Source: Melastoma dodecandrum (Eukaryota > Streptophyta > Magnoliopsida > Myrtales > Melastomataceae). Taken from it: a stretch of 64,000 bases of DNA. Shown here piece by piece: positions 37,652 through 48,733 of this stretch. The DNA is taken from the NCBI GenBank assembly GCA_029817715.1, contig JARUPY010000503.1, forward strand, positions 186,001 through 250,000, written 5' to 3'. The notes below the pieces were generated by a model. That model was not told where the DNA came from, did no database searches, and was given only the letters and a program-made list of their open reading frames with translations. Numbering within the stretch: the stretch's first letter is position 1; every line of letters begins with the position of its first letter. Both the position numbers and the translations under genes were made by a program.

Positions 37652-39749
37652 ATGGACGCGAGGGTTGGTGTTGTGGTCGAGGGTGGGCAGAGGAATTACC
37701 TCCCGCAACAGCAGGAGGATGGTTGGAAGCAGTCCCAGATTGGGACCCTTCAGCAGCTCTTGGCTGGGGGGATTGCTGGTGCTTTCAGCAAGACTTGTAC
37801 CGCCCCTCTTGCCCGCCTCACTATCCTGTTGCAGGTTTGCCTCTCTTCTCTTGGTTAGCTTCTTGTCTAGAGTTCGTTTCTTTATTCGTTTCCATCGATT
37901 GTTGTTTTGGGAGCTAGAGGTTGGTGAGCATTGAAGAAAGGGGCGTTGAGCTTTTGGGTTGGATGGGATTAAGTTAGTGAGGTTGTTTATTATTGTTACA
38001 ATGCTTTGCTTTCCAGTTTATAGTCTGTGTTTTGGATGGTGTTTGTTATATTATGAATTTGTGCCGTTAATGCCGCCTTGACCTATCAATGAGCCTATTA
38101 TAACAAGTGATTGTGCGTTGGAAACGTTTGAGTTTAGCATCTCCAGGAAAGTGCTTCCTGCATTATAAGTCTCAGTTTCTTGTGGCTGATGGATAAATCC
38201 ACACCACAAAAGGACCCGTCTCTTTGAATTTTTGGAGAACAGTTACTGTGGAGTTCATAGTCTCTGATGTCGCCTCTTTATTGTTTCCTAAAGGTGCAAG
38301 GCATGCATACGGATGTTGCGACTTTAAGGAAGGCCAGCTTATGCCATGAAGCTTCAAGAATTGTTCGTGAGGAAGGGTTTAGAGCCTTTTGGAAAGGGAA
38401 CTTCGTCACAATTGCCCATCGTCTCCCTTATTCGTCTGTCAATTTTTATGCATATGAACGGTACAAAAGTGTGAGTAACTAACAACTTGCTCATGCTGTT
38501 GCAAACAGTTGATCTGTTTGAGGAGTACTTTTTTGGAGATAAGTGTCTCATTTGTTGCCAATACGTATATCTTACTTGTCCTACTTTGCTTTTGCAGTTT
38601 CTGCAGTCAGTAATTGGAGACGATTATAAGAGAAATGCAGGTGCTGCTCTCTGTGTTCAATTTGTTGGTGGTGGATTGGCAGGAATTACGGCCGCAAGTG
38701 CCACATATCCTCTGGACCTTGTCCGGACTCGCTTGGCTGCACAGGTTGCTCCACGACTTCATAGTTGCCCTTGGATGCTAGTCCACCTTATATTTTCCAC
38801 CTTAACATTCTACAAAACTTTTCAGAGGAGCTCAAATTACTACAGAGGTATTTGGCATGCTTTTCATACCATCTGCAGAGAGGAAGGATTCCTGGGTTTA
38901 TATAAAGGACTTGGTGCAACTCTATTGGTATTCTTCTGATTGAAATTCTCCTTTATGCTGCATTCGGTTTTTCATAAAATATGCGCCTGATTTTCTTTCA
39001 TTTTTAGGGTGTTGGACCAAATATTGCAATCAGTTTTTCTGTGTACGAGTCTTTAAGATCCTTCTGGCAGTCTCAAAGGTGATATATTCGATTACCTGTT
39101 CCCAATTAGCACAGTGTCTGTTTGGGTGATCTGTAAGCTGACAACAAATGATTAAATGTGTTAACTTCAGAGTTGGTGATTCCCCTGTCATGGTTAGTCT
39201 AGCTTGTGGCAGTCTTTCGGGGATTGCGTCATCAAGTGGTATGTTCTTCAGATTCTGCTATTAGTTTCTTTTCTATAGTATATGTTTGATTAGGTGGTTT
39301 TTTAGCACCTTGTGAAATCTTCAAGTGTTGCGATGCCAAATAAGTGAATTTAAATCACCTCTATCTGGGGTTTCCATTTTCTTTTGGATTGTGTAAGAAA
39401 AGATGAGGGCTCTCTTTTCTTCTAGCTTCTCTTCATGTCAGTATTACCTGGTATTTTCCTCTGTGGAATTATGTTTTCACATTTGTGCATATTTTTTCTT
39501 TGTGCAGCAACATTTCCGCTAGATCTTGTGAGGCGGAGGATGCAGTTGGAAGGGGCTGGGGGTCGAGCGCGTATCTATAATTCTGGCTTGCTCGGTACTT
39601 TTAGGCACATAATGAGGACAGAGGGTATGCGTGGATTCTACAGAGGAATACTTCCTGAGTACTACAAAGTCGTTCCAAGTGTTGGCATTGTCTTCATGGC
39701 TTACGAGACTTTGAAGATGCTGATGGCACAAATATCTACAGGTAATTAA
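37652..39749 (+). CDS. mitochondrial carrier family protein (substrate carrier B-like)
   Basis: Seven exons: 37652-37834, 38294-38470, 38598-38744, 38826-38927, 39008-39078, 39171-39238, 39508-39749, in phase, 329 residues. Three tandem carrier repeats of about 100 residues are visible, each with two membrane helices. The signature after the odd-numbered helices is canonical in repeats 2 and 3 (PLDLVRTRL, PLDLVRRRM). Repeat 1 reads PLARLTILLQ, with Ala for the Asp/Glu and Thr for the Lys/Arg, a change shared with the plant subfamily that also has KTCTAPLARLTI. The family moves nucleotides, cofactors or related anions across the inner mitochondrial membrane or a plastid membrane. The exact substrate of this subfamily is not something I can state. 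Start at 37652 (MDARVGVVV) is preferred over ATG 37616 because family members begin this way. Confidence 0.92.
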
Positions 39750-40916
39750 CTGTGTGCCCCTTGTTTTAGATGTTGATGGCAGCTACTTCTAGTTTCCCCA
39801 GGCTGGGGAAATCCATGGTGAAATGTTTACAGAAGATATTAGGAAGGTAGATATAGGTGAAACATGGCTTTAATGTTGACGTAGCTGAGTGGCAGTAAAT
39901 TTTGCTGTTATTGCCATCACCGTAAATTTAATTCTTGTGTGTATAACACTTTTTCTGACCTCGAGTTTGGTGACTGACTGGGCCAAGTTCAGTCTGGTTC
40001 GACTCTTCCATTTTTGAAGGAACAATTGCTTTGTCTGTGGGAAAGCTTACCTGCCTTTTATTGTACTTGGCTTAAATCTTGATTGAATGAAATGGACACG
40101 GCTTTCTTGATTATCGACTGTCAGCCTACTACCATACAGATAAGCATCGTTTAAATTTCTGAATCTGTCAGCTTACTAAGATTGTATGTTACATGGTCAT
40201 ATAAGAGGGGTGTTGGTGATGGTCCTGCAAATTGTCGCCTCTAGCTCTGAAGAAGATAAATGTTATGATCTCTCACATTGAAGGTAATAGGCTTCCTCTT
40301 TCTTGTCTGCTCAGTTGATGGCTTCTGCATATTGTCAATATTTACCATAGACCATTATTATTTGATCATTGCAAACAGTTGTAAGAAATACCACCTTTCC
40401 ATTATTGCATACCTGTAAGAGAACTATTCGAATGATTTGTGTAGCTTGTATAGCTCATTGATTGACTTTCAAATTGTAAATGATTCCTCTGGGGAAGATG
40501 TTGGGATATGCAAGGGAAAGAGACGTTACGTGGCTGTCAGGTCTTGGCTAATGATTTCCATCCGCTGGCAGAAGGTTTCTTAAAAGTATCATTCTCATTT
40601 GCCAATCCTTTTGATGATACCAAATAAGTGTAGTGATTAGAATCTGGAGAACTTGTTCCGTGTTCCGGCAACTTCCTCTCCCAGACACTCAGGCTGCCAA
40701 TCAGACGCTCCTCGGTTCAAATCAATAAAATGGAATAAAGCATACAGCTTTGCATCTCTATTCTCTTTTGTGAGGACAACAACAATAAGATCAAAATATT
40801 TGCAGAAAGTAGGGTCCTCTGGATTTAGTATCTGTTGGATGGTCCCTCTCCTGTCGATAATTGTTATCCTCGTTCCCTAAATCAATACCGTTAAACATTT
40901 CATCATCAATATTCGC
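39750..40916. other. 3' region of the carrier gene and AT-rich intergenic DNA
   Basis: The first few hundred bases should be 3' UTR. No gene or clear repeat found. Confidence 0.45.
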
Positions 40917-41602
40917 CTAATCGGAATTCACTATTGAATCAACAAGATGATTCTCATGTCGCCGATAAATAGTTTCGTTTAGAGCTTCTTCATCACCCAA
41001 ATCACGTTCTAAATCTTCAAACGGATCGCCCTCTTCATCTCCGTAATCATTACCACCATCATCATCCTTATCACTATCCTCCTCATTCCCCACATTACCA
41101 CCATATCCACTAATCCCTTCATTCACCGGTACTAATTGACGAAAATTTCTACTAACTTTGAAATTTTCCATTCTCTGTTGCACAACATTTAACCCCTCAT
41201 CCACATTCACTCCTAGGGCTTGCATGTTACTACCGTGCTTACTTCCCAGCACCCTTCATTGCTAGAATTCCCAGCAAGTGAAATCACATATACTTCTTGA
41301 ATGCGGTCACCATTTGACATCGCAAACTCACACAACAACCTAACATCTTCATCATTAACAATCAGTACTAGCACAAAATTTATGCCGGAAGGACCATAAG
41401 AAGGAAAATGATATCTGTGACATATTTCCAGCCTACAACCTTCGTTTAATCTCATTGCATTACCAATAACCCTTTCGAATTGGACATAGTCCACATCAGC
41501 AGGTACCTTTATACGTTTTACTGGACCCCTATTATAACCTACTCCTTGACTTCCATGAATAACTTTCCCATGACCATACAATAACAAATGAACTTGCGCC
41601 AT
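40917..41602 (-). pseudogene. MULE transposase N-terminal fragment (PB1-like domain), frameshifted
   Basis: From the ATG at 41602 the product reads MAQVHLLLYGHGKVIHGSQG and continues through VKRIKVPADVDYVQFERVI and FVLVLIVNDEDVRLLCEFA, the fold and spacing of the N-terminal domain of plant Mutator-like transposases. This frame ends at 41213. An overlapping frame carries on from 41252 (GSNMQALGVNVDEGLNVVQQ) into a very acidic stretch (DEEDSDKDDDGG-like) and stops at 40917. One base shift near 41235 would join them; an unusual intron is the alternative. No DDE catalytic domain, zinc finger or C-terminal part is found nearby, so this is a truncated remnant. Confidence 0.65.
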
Positions 41603-42176
41603 TCAAACGTAAGGGAAAACTTACGTGAATTAGCTACCCTCTCGAACTTAATAATACCTACAACAATTCAAACAATATATAATTAATCATCAAAATTATA
41701 ATACCAAACAACGATTTATATATTTATTTAAACAACAATAATATCAATTTATAAATTTATATACTAAATAATCAATCCTAAAATTCTAACAAAATGTTCT
41801 AACATTACAATCTAACATAAATTTTTAAACTAAAATTCTAACCTAATTTTCCAACCTAAATTTTATAACCTAAAATATCTAACTTATAAAATTCAACTTA
41901 CCAATGATAATCGGATGTCGGAGGGCGGAGATCGGAGGTGAAACCTCGGAGGTCGGAGGTCGGACGGGTGGAAGAGGGGATGACATGGGACGGGACGAAC
42001 GGGGGTCGGAGGCGGGGAGGATGGAGCACGAGGCGTAAGAGGTTGTTGTGTCGGAAGTCGGGGGCCAAGGGTCGGAGGAATTGGGGGTTGGAGGCAGGGG
42101 ATCAGAGGTTTTGGGGGTCGGAGGTTTTTTGGGTGGAACGTCGCCGGAATAAGGGTTTGGAACCCGATTTGCGACT
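41603..42176. other. AT-rich segment, then GGAGGTCGGAG-type short repeats
   Basis: 41640-41900 is strongly AT-rich with ATTTTATAACCTAAAA-type repeats. 41920-42150 is built from degenerate GGTCGGAGG units. It lies between the MULE fragment and the tandem array and may belong to the same transposon. No gene. Confidence 0.45.
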
Positions 42177-42808
42177 TTATGTCCGTCGGAACCCGCCCCT
42201 TATTGTTTTAATGGAAGGGGGTTTTGAAACCCGCCCCTTAGGGGGGGCAGGGGGGACTGCCCAAAGGTTGGGGGGGACAGGGCGGGACCGGGGGCGAGTC
42301 TTAACTTGTTGTAGAGAGAGAGAGGAGGGACGGGGGAGGGGGGGGGGAAGGGGGATGGAGGGGGTATGCCCGTTGAAGGGGCGCGTTTTGAAACCGCGCC
42401 CCTTGTACACTTAGCATTTTTTCCCTTAATTCACCTACGAACGGTGCTGCGTAAGGGGCGGGTATCCAAAACCCGCCCCTGCATGCAATAGGGGCCCCTT
42501 AACTCGGTCATACGGAGGGCGCGTTTTCGGACCGCGCCCTCTTTTTATTTCGAGGGGCGCGTCATCGAAGGTAAAACCGCATTTTACGAAACTGGGACCG
42601 TATTTCGCAATTTTTTTTAAAACTAACCGTATTTCCGTACAAAACTCGAGTTTTGTGTTGTCTGAACCATCGATAGCAGGGGTGGCTAAAAGATGATAGA
42701 TACTCCCAGGCCATCTTGCAATAAATATGACACAGACTCCGACAATAAATGAAGACCCAACAACCAACATACAACAGTCATTGAATAAGAATCACAAAAT
42801 GTTTTCAT

Positions 42809-42816
42809 TATAAATA
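42809..42816 (+). promoter_or_regulatory. TATA box of array unit 1
   Basis: TATAAATA in the conserved context TTTTCATTATAAATA, 63 bases before the unit's ATG. The same TTATAAATA core is found at the matching place in the other four units, including 46254-46261 in unit 4. Confidence 0.6.
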
Positions 42817-42878
42817 CCGACACCCCCCGCTCTCCCACCCCTCTCGGCCCCCTCTCCATTTGTTTTTTTACGCTAAAA

Positions 42879-43052
42879 ATGAGCTTTCCCAATACCCCGG
42901 ATTTTGATGACATAATGTCATTTTATCAACCCGTTGATCCTGAAGCTTTGGCTAACTACGAGGCAGAGCTTCACAATCTTGCTCAACAAGGCCAAGTTGC
43001 GCAGGAGCAAAATTTAGATCCATCTGTTTCAATTGAATTTTACTTACTGTAG
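42879..43052 (+). pseudogene. array unit 1 reading frame, truncated at 57 codons
   Basis: Begins MSFPNTPDFDDIMSFYQPVD and stops at a TAG created by loss of one T in the run after ATTGAA. Homology to the unit 4 frame goes on past the stop in another frame, with a further loss of four bases (CGTT) and a TGA. Confidence 0.7.
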
Positions 43053-44060
43053 AATTAGACGCTCTGAAGAAGGAATTTTGAAAAGGGCGTTCGCGATATC
43101 AGTAATGAGAGGAGCATCACTTATGCTGAAGGGGACTGCAATAAGGGATAAGATCGCCAAATTTGTGAAGAAGACGGGATGCGCCCTCAATGATTTGATT
43201 TGAAGGAACGACTGTAAGTCTTAAGATCACTTAAGACACTCCCCCCGTCACCCCCGGGTCCCCCATGTCCCCCCAACCTTTGGGCAGTCCCGCCCTCCCC
43301 CGTCTGACCCATAATGCCCTTTGGAGGGGCGGGTTTCCAAAACCCGCCCCTTAGGTGGGGGCAGGGGGGATTTCCCAAAGGTTGGGAGGGACAGGGCGGG
43401 ATCGGGGGGGACTGGGGGCGAGTCTTAACTTGTTGCAGAGAGGGAGAGGGGGGACCGGGGGGGGGGGGGGTCGAAACGAGAGAGGGGGGGCAGGGGAGGG
43501 GCAAGGGGGAGGGAGGGGGTCTGCCCGTTTAAGGGGCGCATTTTGAAACCGTGCCCCTTGTACACTTAGCATTTTTTCCCTTAATTCACCTACGAACGGT
43601 GATGCGTAAGGGGTGGTTTCCAAAACCCGCCCCTGCATGCAATAGGGGCCCCTTAACTCGGTCATAGGGAGGGCGCGTTTTCGGACCGCGCCCTCTTTGT
43701 AATTCGAGGGGCGCGTTCGGAAAACGCGCCCCATCGACGGTAAAACCGTATTTTACGAAACTGGGACCGTATTTCGCAATTTTTTTAAAACTAACAGTAT
43801 TTCCGTACAAAACTCGAGTTTTGTGTTGTCTGAACCATCGATAGCAGGGGTGGCTAAAAGATGATAGATACTCCCAGGCCAGCTTTCAATAAATATGACA
43901 CAGACTCCGACCATAAATGAAGACCCAACAACCAACATACAACAAGCATTAAATAAGAATCACAAAATGTTTTCATTATAAATAGCGACTCCCCCCGCTC
44001 TCCATAGTCACCTTTTCCCCCCCTCTCGGCCCCCTCTCCATTTGTTTTTTTACGCTAAAA

Positions 44061-44234
44061 ATGAGCTTTCCCAATTCCCCGGATTTTGATGACATAATGT
44101 CATTTTATCAAACCGTTGATCCTGAAGCTTTGGCTAACTACGAGGCAGAGCTTCATAGTCTTGCTCAACAAGGCCAAGTTGCGGAGGAGCAAAATTTAGA
44201 TCCATCTGTTTCAATTGAATTTTACTTTCTGTAG
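44061..44234 (+). pseudogene. array unit 2 reading frame, truncated at 57 codons
   Basis: Same start and same two indels as unit 1. Differs by a few substitutions (for example FPNSPDF and YQTVDPE). Confidence 0.7.
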
Positions 44235-45215
44235 AATTAGACGCTCTGAAGAAGGAATTTTGAAAAGGGCGTTTGCGAGATCAGTAATGAGAGGAGCATC
44301 ACTTATGCTGAAGGGGACTGCAATAAGTGATAAGATCGCCAAATTTGTGAAGAAGACGGGATGTGCCCTCAATGATTTGATTTGAAGGAACGACTGTAAG
44401 TCTTGAGATCACTTAAGACACTCCCCCGTCCCCCCCGGGTCCCCCATGTCCCCCCAACCTTTGGGCAGTCCCGCCCTCCCCCGTCTGACCCATAATGCCC
44501 TTTGGAGGGGATTATGGGTCAAAGGTTGGGGCAGGGGGGATTGCCCAAAGGTTGGGGGGGACAGGGCGGGACCGGGGGGGACTGGGGGCGAGTCTTAACT
44601 TGTTGCAGAGAGGGAGAGGGGGGACGGGGGGGGGGGGGGGCGAAGCGAGGGGGGGGGGGGCGGGGGAGGGGCAAGGGGGATGGAGGGGGTCTGCCCGTTT
44701 AAGGGGCGCATTTTGAAACCGTGCCCCTTGTACACTTAGCATTTTTTCCCTTAATTCACCTACGAACGGTGATGCATAAGGGGTGGTTTCCAAAACCCGC
44801 CCCTGCATGCAATAGGGGCCCCTTAACTCGGTCATAGGGAGGGCGCGTTTTCGGACCGCGCCCTCTTTGTAATTCGAGGGGCACGTTTTATCGACGGTAA
44901 AACCGTATTTTACGAAATTGGGACCGTATTTCGCAATTTTTTTAAAACTAACCGTATTTCCGTACAAAACTCGAGTTTTGTGTTGTCTGAACCTTCGGTA
45001 GCAGGGGTGGCTAAAAGATGATAGATACTCCCAGGCCAGCTTTCAATAAATATGACACAGACTCCGACCATAAATGAAGACCCAACAACCAACATACAAC
45101 AGGCATTAAATAAGAATCACAAAATGTTTTCATTATAAATAGCAACACCCCCGCTCTCCATAGTCACCTTTTCCCCCCTCTCGGCCCCCTCTCCATTTGT
45201 TTTTTTACGCTAAAA

Positions 45216-45389
45216 ATGAGCTTTCCCAATTTCCCGGATTTTGATGACATAATGTCATTTTATCAACCCGTTGATCCTGAAGCTTTGGCTAACTACGAGG
45301 CAGAGCTTCACAATCTTGCTCAACAAGGCCAAGTTGCGCAGGAGCAAAATTTAGATCCATCTGTTTCAATTGAATTTTACTTACTGTAG
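45216..45389 (+). pseudogene. array unit 3 reading frame, truncated at 57 codons
   Basis: Carries the same lost T and lost CGTT as units 1 and 2, which shows that these three were copied from one already broken unit. Confidence 0.7.
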
Positions 45390-46336
45390 AATTAGACGCT
45401 CTGAAGAAGGAATTTTGAAAAGGGCGTTGACGAGATCAGTAATGAGAGGAGCATCACTTATGCTGAAGGGGACTGGAATAAGGGATAAGATCGCCAAATT
45501 TGTGAAGAAGATGGGATGTGCCCTCAATGATTTGATTTGAAGGAACGACTGTAAGTCTTAAGATCACTTAAGACACTCCCCCCGTCCCCCCCCCGAGTCC
45601 CCCCTGTCCCCCCAACCTTTGGGCAGTCCCGCCCTCCCCCGTCTGACCCATAATGCCCTTTGGAGGAAACCCGCCCCTTAGGTGGGGGCAGGGGGGATTG
45701 CCCAAAGGTTGGGGGGGAAAGGGCGGGACCGGGGGGGACTGGGGGCGAGTCTTAACTTGTTGCAGAGAGGGAGAGGGGGGACGGGGGAGGGGCAAGGGGG
45801 ATGGAGGGGGTCTGCCCGTTGAAAACGTGCCCCTCGTACACTTAGCATTTTTTCCCTTAATTCACCTACGAACGGTGCTGCGCAAGGGGCGGGTTTTGGA
45901 AACCCGCCCCTACATGCAATAGGGGCCCCTTATCTCGGTCATACGGGGGGCGCGTTTTCGGACAGCGCCCTCTTTGTAATTCGAGGGGCGCGTTTTCCGA
46001 ACGCTCCCCATCGACGGTAAAACCGTATTTTACGAAACTGAGACCGTATTTCGTAATTTTTTTAAAACTAATCGTATTTCCGTACAAAACTCGAGTTTTG
46101 TGTTGTCTGAACCATCGGTCGCAGGGGTGGCTAAAAGATGATAGATACTCCCAGGCCAGCTTTCAATAAATAGGACACAGACTCCGACCATAAATGAAGA
46201 CCCAACAACCAACATACAACAGGCATTAAATAAGAATCACAAAATGTTTTCATTATAAATACCAACTTCCCCCGCTCTCCATAGTCACCTTTTCACCCCT
46301 CTCGGCCCCCTCTCCATTTATTTTTTTACGCTAAAA

Positions 46337-46666
46337 ATGAGCTTTCCCAATACCCCAGATTTTGATGACATAATGTCATTTTATCAACCCGTTGATCCTG
46401 AAGCTTTGGCTAACTACGAGGCAGAGCTTCACAATCTTGCTCAACAAGGCCAAGTTGCGCAGGAGCAAAATTTAAATCCGTCTGTTTCATTTGAATTTTT
46501 ACTGACTGTAGAATTAGACGCTCTCGTTGAAGAAGGAATTTGGAAATGGGCGTTCGTGAGATCAGTAATGAGAAGAGCATCACTTATGCTGAAGGGGACT
46601 GCAATATGGGATAAGATCGCCAAATTTGTGGAGAAGACGGGATGTGCCTTCAATGATTTGATTTGA
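46337..46666 (+). CDS. array unit 4 reading frame, longest copy (109 residues), function unknown
   Basis: The only copy with an uninterrupted 109-codon frame. The first half is acidic (DFDDIMSFYQPVDPEAL, then NYEAELHNLAQQGQVAQEQ, likely helical). The second half is basic and helical (WAFVRSVMRRASLMLKG, then WDKIAKFVEKTGCAFNDLI). There is no signal peptide, membrane span or motif that I know. A TATAAATA lies 76 bases upstream of the ATG and supports transcription in this direction. Substitutions between copies seem to spare much of the first 50 codons, but only a codon-level test could show selection. It could equally be a cryptic exon of a transposon. Confidence 0.4.
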   Translation: MSFPNTPDFDDIMSFYQPVDPEALANYEAELHNLAQQGQVAQEQNLNPSVSFEFLLTVELDALVEEGIWKWAFVRSVMRRASLMLKGTAIWDKIAKFVEKTGCAFNDLI

Positions 46667-47501
46667 AGGAACGACTGTAAGTGTTAAGATCACTTATGAC
46701 ACTCCCCCCGTCCCCCCCGGGTCCCCCCTGTCCCCCCAACCTTTGGGCAGTCCTCCCCTCCCCCGTCTGACCCATAATGCCCTTTGGTGGGGCGGGTTTT
46801 CAAAACACGCCCCTTAGGGGGTGCAGGGGGGACAGGGCGGGACCGCCGGGGGGGGGGGGGGGACAAGGGGCGAGTCTTAACTTGTTGCAGAGAAAGAGAA
46901 GGGGGACGGGGGGGTCGAAACGAGAGAGGGGGGACGGGGGAGGGGAAAGGGGGATGGAGGGGGTCTGCCTGTTGAAGGGGCGCGTTTTGAAACCGCGCCC
47001 CTTGTACATTTAACATTTTTTCCCTTAATTCATCTACGAACGGTGCTGTGTATGGGGCGGGTATCACCCGCCCCTGCATGCAATAGGGGCCCCTTAACTC
47101 GGTCATACGGAGGGCGCGTTTTCGGACCACGCCCTCTTTGTAATTCGAGGGGCGCGTTTTTCGAACGCGCCCCATCGACGGTAAAACCGTATTTTACGAA
47201 ACTGGGACCGTATTTCGTAATTTTTTTTAAAACTAACCGTATTTCCGTACAAAACTCGAGTTTTGTGTTGTCTGAACCATCGATAGCAGGGGTGGCTAAA
47301 AGATGATAGATACTCCCAGGCCAGCTTTCAATAAATATGACACAGACTCCGACCATAAATGAAGACCCAACAACCAACATACAACAAGCATTAAATAAGA
47401 ATCACAAAATGTTTTCATTATAAATACCAACTCCCCCCGCTCTCCATAGTCACCTTTTCATCCCTCTCGGCCCCCTCTCCATTTGTTTTTTTACGTTAAA
47501 A

Positions 47502-47702
47502 ATGAGCTTTCCCAATACCCCGGATTTTGATGACATAATGTCATTTTATCAACCCGTTGATCCTGAAGCTTTGGCTAACTACGAGGCAGAGCTTCACAAT
47601 CTTGCTCAACAAGGCCAAGTTGCGCAGGAACAAAATTTAGATCCGTCTATTACAATTGAATTTTTATTGACTGTAGAATTAGACACTCTCGTTGAAGAAT
47701 GA
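47502..47702 (+). pseudogene. array unit 5 reading frame, stopped at 66 codons
   Basis: It keeps the full T run and the CGTT that units 1-3 have lost, but a GAA to GAATGA context gives a stop after VEE. The rest of the frame remains alignable to unit 4. Confidence 0.65.
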
Positions 47703-48219
47703 ATTTTGAAAAGGGCGTTTGCGAGATCAGTAATGAGAGGAGCATCACTTATGCTGAAGGGGACTACAATAAAGGATAAGATCGCCAAATTTATGGAGAA
47801 GACGGGATGTGTCCTCAATGATTTGATTTGAAGGAACGACTGTAAGTCTTAAGATCACTTAAGACACTCCCCCCGTCCCCCCCGGGTCCCCCCTGTCCCC
47901 CCAACCTTTGGGCAGTCCCCCCTCCCCCCCCCCCTCGAGGGGCGGTTTTTGGAAACCCGCCCTTTCAAAGAGGATTGTGTGTCAGACGGGGGGCGGGTTT
48001 AGAAAACCGCGCCCCTTATTGGAATAACACAAGGGGCGGATTTCCAAAACCCCCCGTATGGCAATACAAACTTACTATGAATAACTTTAGAAACCCTGTT
48101 TGAAAAAACAGAAATAACCAATCCATTCTGAATATCCATACATCCAACACCAAAATTTCAAACAATTAAAAGAGGCAGTGTGGTTCGGTTCCTTTCTCCA
48201 GGCCAGTGTTTTCGTCGGT

Positions 48220-48229
48220 CAGATATATA
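48220..48229. repeat. 10-bp target-site duplication, left copy (MITE 2)
   Basis: CAGATATATA, repeated exactly at 48724-48733. Confidence 0.9.
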
Positions 48230-48723
48230 GAGTTTTGTTCCAATTTAACCTTAATTTATAAAATAATTCGCGAAATAACCTCGTCAATTTCGAAATTCCG
48301 CAAATAACCTCGTGAAATCGGCCTTAGAAAGGCCGACCTCAAATTCTTAAAGAAGTCGGCCTTTGAAAGGCCGACTTCATAAAAATAAAAATAAAAATAA
48401 AAAATTTTAGGGAAGTCGGCCTTTCAAAAGCCGACTTCCATCAAATAAAAAAAAAAAAAATCCCCCAAATCCCCCACAATCCCCCGTTTCCTTGTTTTTT
48501 TTTTCCTATTCAGTGGAAGTCGGCCTTTCAAAGGCCGACTTTCATCCAAAAATTTTTTTTTTAATATTATTCACGAAGTCGGCCTTTCAAAGGCCGACTT
48601 TTTTAAGGAATTGAAGTCGGCCTTTCAAAGGCCGATTTTACAAGGTTATTTTACGAATTTCCAAGCTGACAAGGTCATTTCGCGAATTATTTTGAAAAAC
48701 AAGGTTAAATTGGAACAAAGCTC
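48230..48723. mobile_element. Mutator-type MITE with internal palindromes, copy 2 (inverted relative to copy 1)
   Basis: 494 bp, reverse complement of the element at 29728-30194 over its whole length. Terminal inverted repeats GAGTTTTGTTCCAATTTAA (left) and GAGCTTTGTTCCAATTTAA (right, complement strand) are better preserved than in copy 1. It has an exact 10-bp target duplication of its own, different from that of copy 1, so the two are independent insertions. It contains at least six palindromes of the AAGTCGGCCTTT arm type. It lies 170 bases beyond the end of the tandem array. Confidence 0.88.
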
Positions 48724-48733
48724 CAGATATATA
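48724..48733. repeat. 10-bp target-site duplication, right copy (MITE 2)
   Basis: CAGATATATA, identical to 48220-48229. Confidence 0.9.

Larger units (their letters stand above)
42177..48060 (+). repeat. tandem array of five ~1.15-kb units, each with GC hairpins, TATA box and a short reading frame
   Basis: The same start codon context recurs at 42879, 44061, 45216, 46337 and 47502, giving periods of 1182, 1155, 1121 and 1165 bases. Each unit has, in order: a G-rich block with a hairpin of the type GGGGCGGG-loop-CCCGCCCC; a conserved stretch containing GGGCGCG/CGCGCCC hairpins; an AT-rich promoter-like stretch with TATAAATA about 70-76 bases before the ATG; the reading frame; and a C-rich block whose CCCAACCTTTGGG pairs with CCCAAAGGTTGGG of the next unit. 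The closing part at 47,900-48,060 is a degenerate boundary. It does not match any repeat family that I can name. Confidence 0.85.

Noticed and set aside
41938..42414. 158-codon Gly/Arg/Trp-rich plus-strand frame
   Set aside because: It is a translation of GGAGGTCGG repeats and G runs. No protein-like composition.
43187..43734. Pro-rich minus-strand frames across the array (also 44512-44967, 46690-47175)
   Set aside because: They read the C-rich strand of the hairpins and recur in each unit only because the DNA does. No start context, no domain.
42177..48060. CRISPR array
   Set aside because: Repeats are over 1 kb, with no short repeat-spacer structure, and the host is a plant.
42177..48060. 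Integrated geminivirus or pararetrovirus repeat
   Set aside because: I considered it because of hairpins and short ORFs in tandem, but found no replication initiator, coat, polymerase or TAATATTAC-type nonanucleotide.
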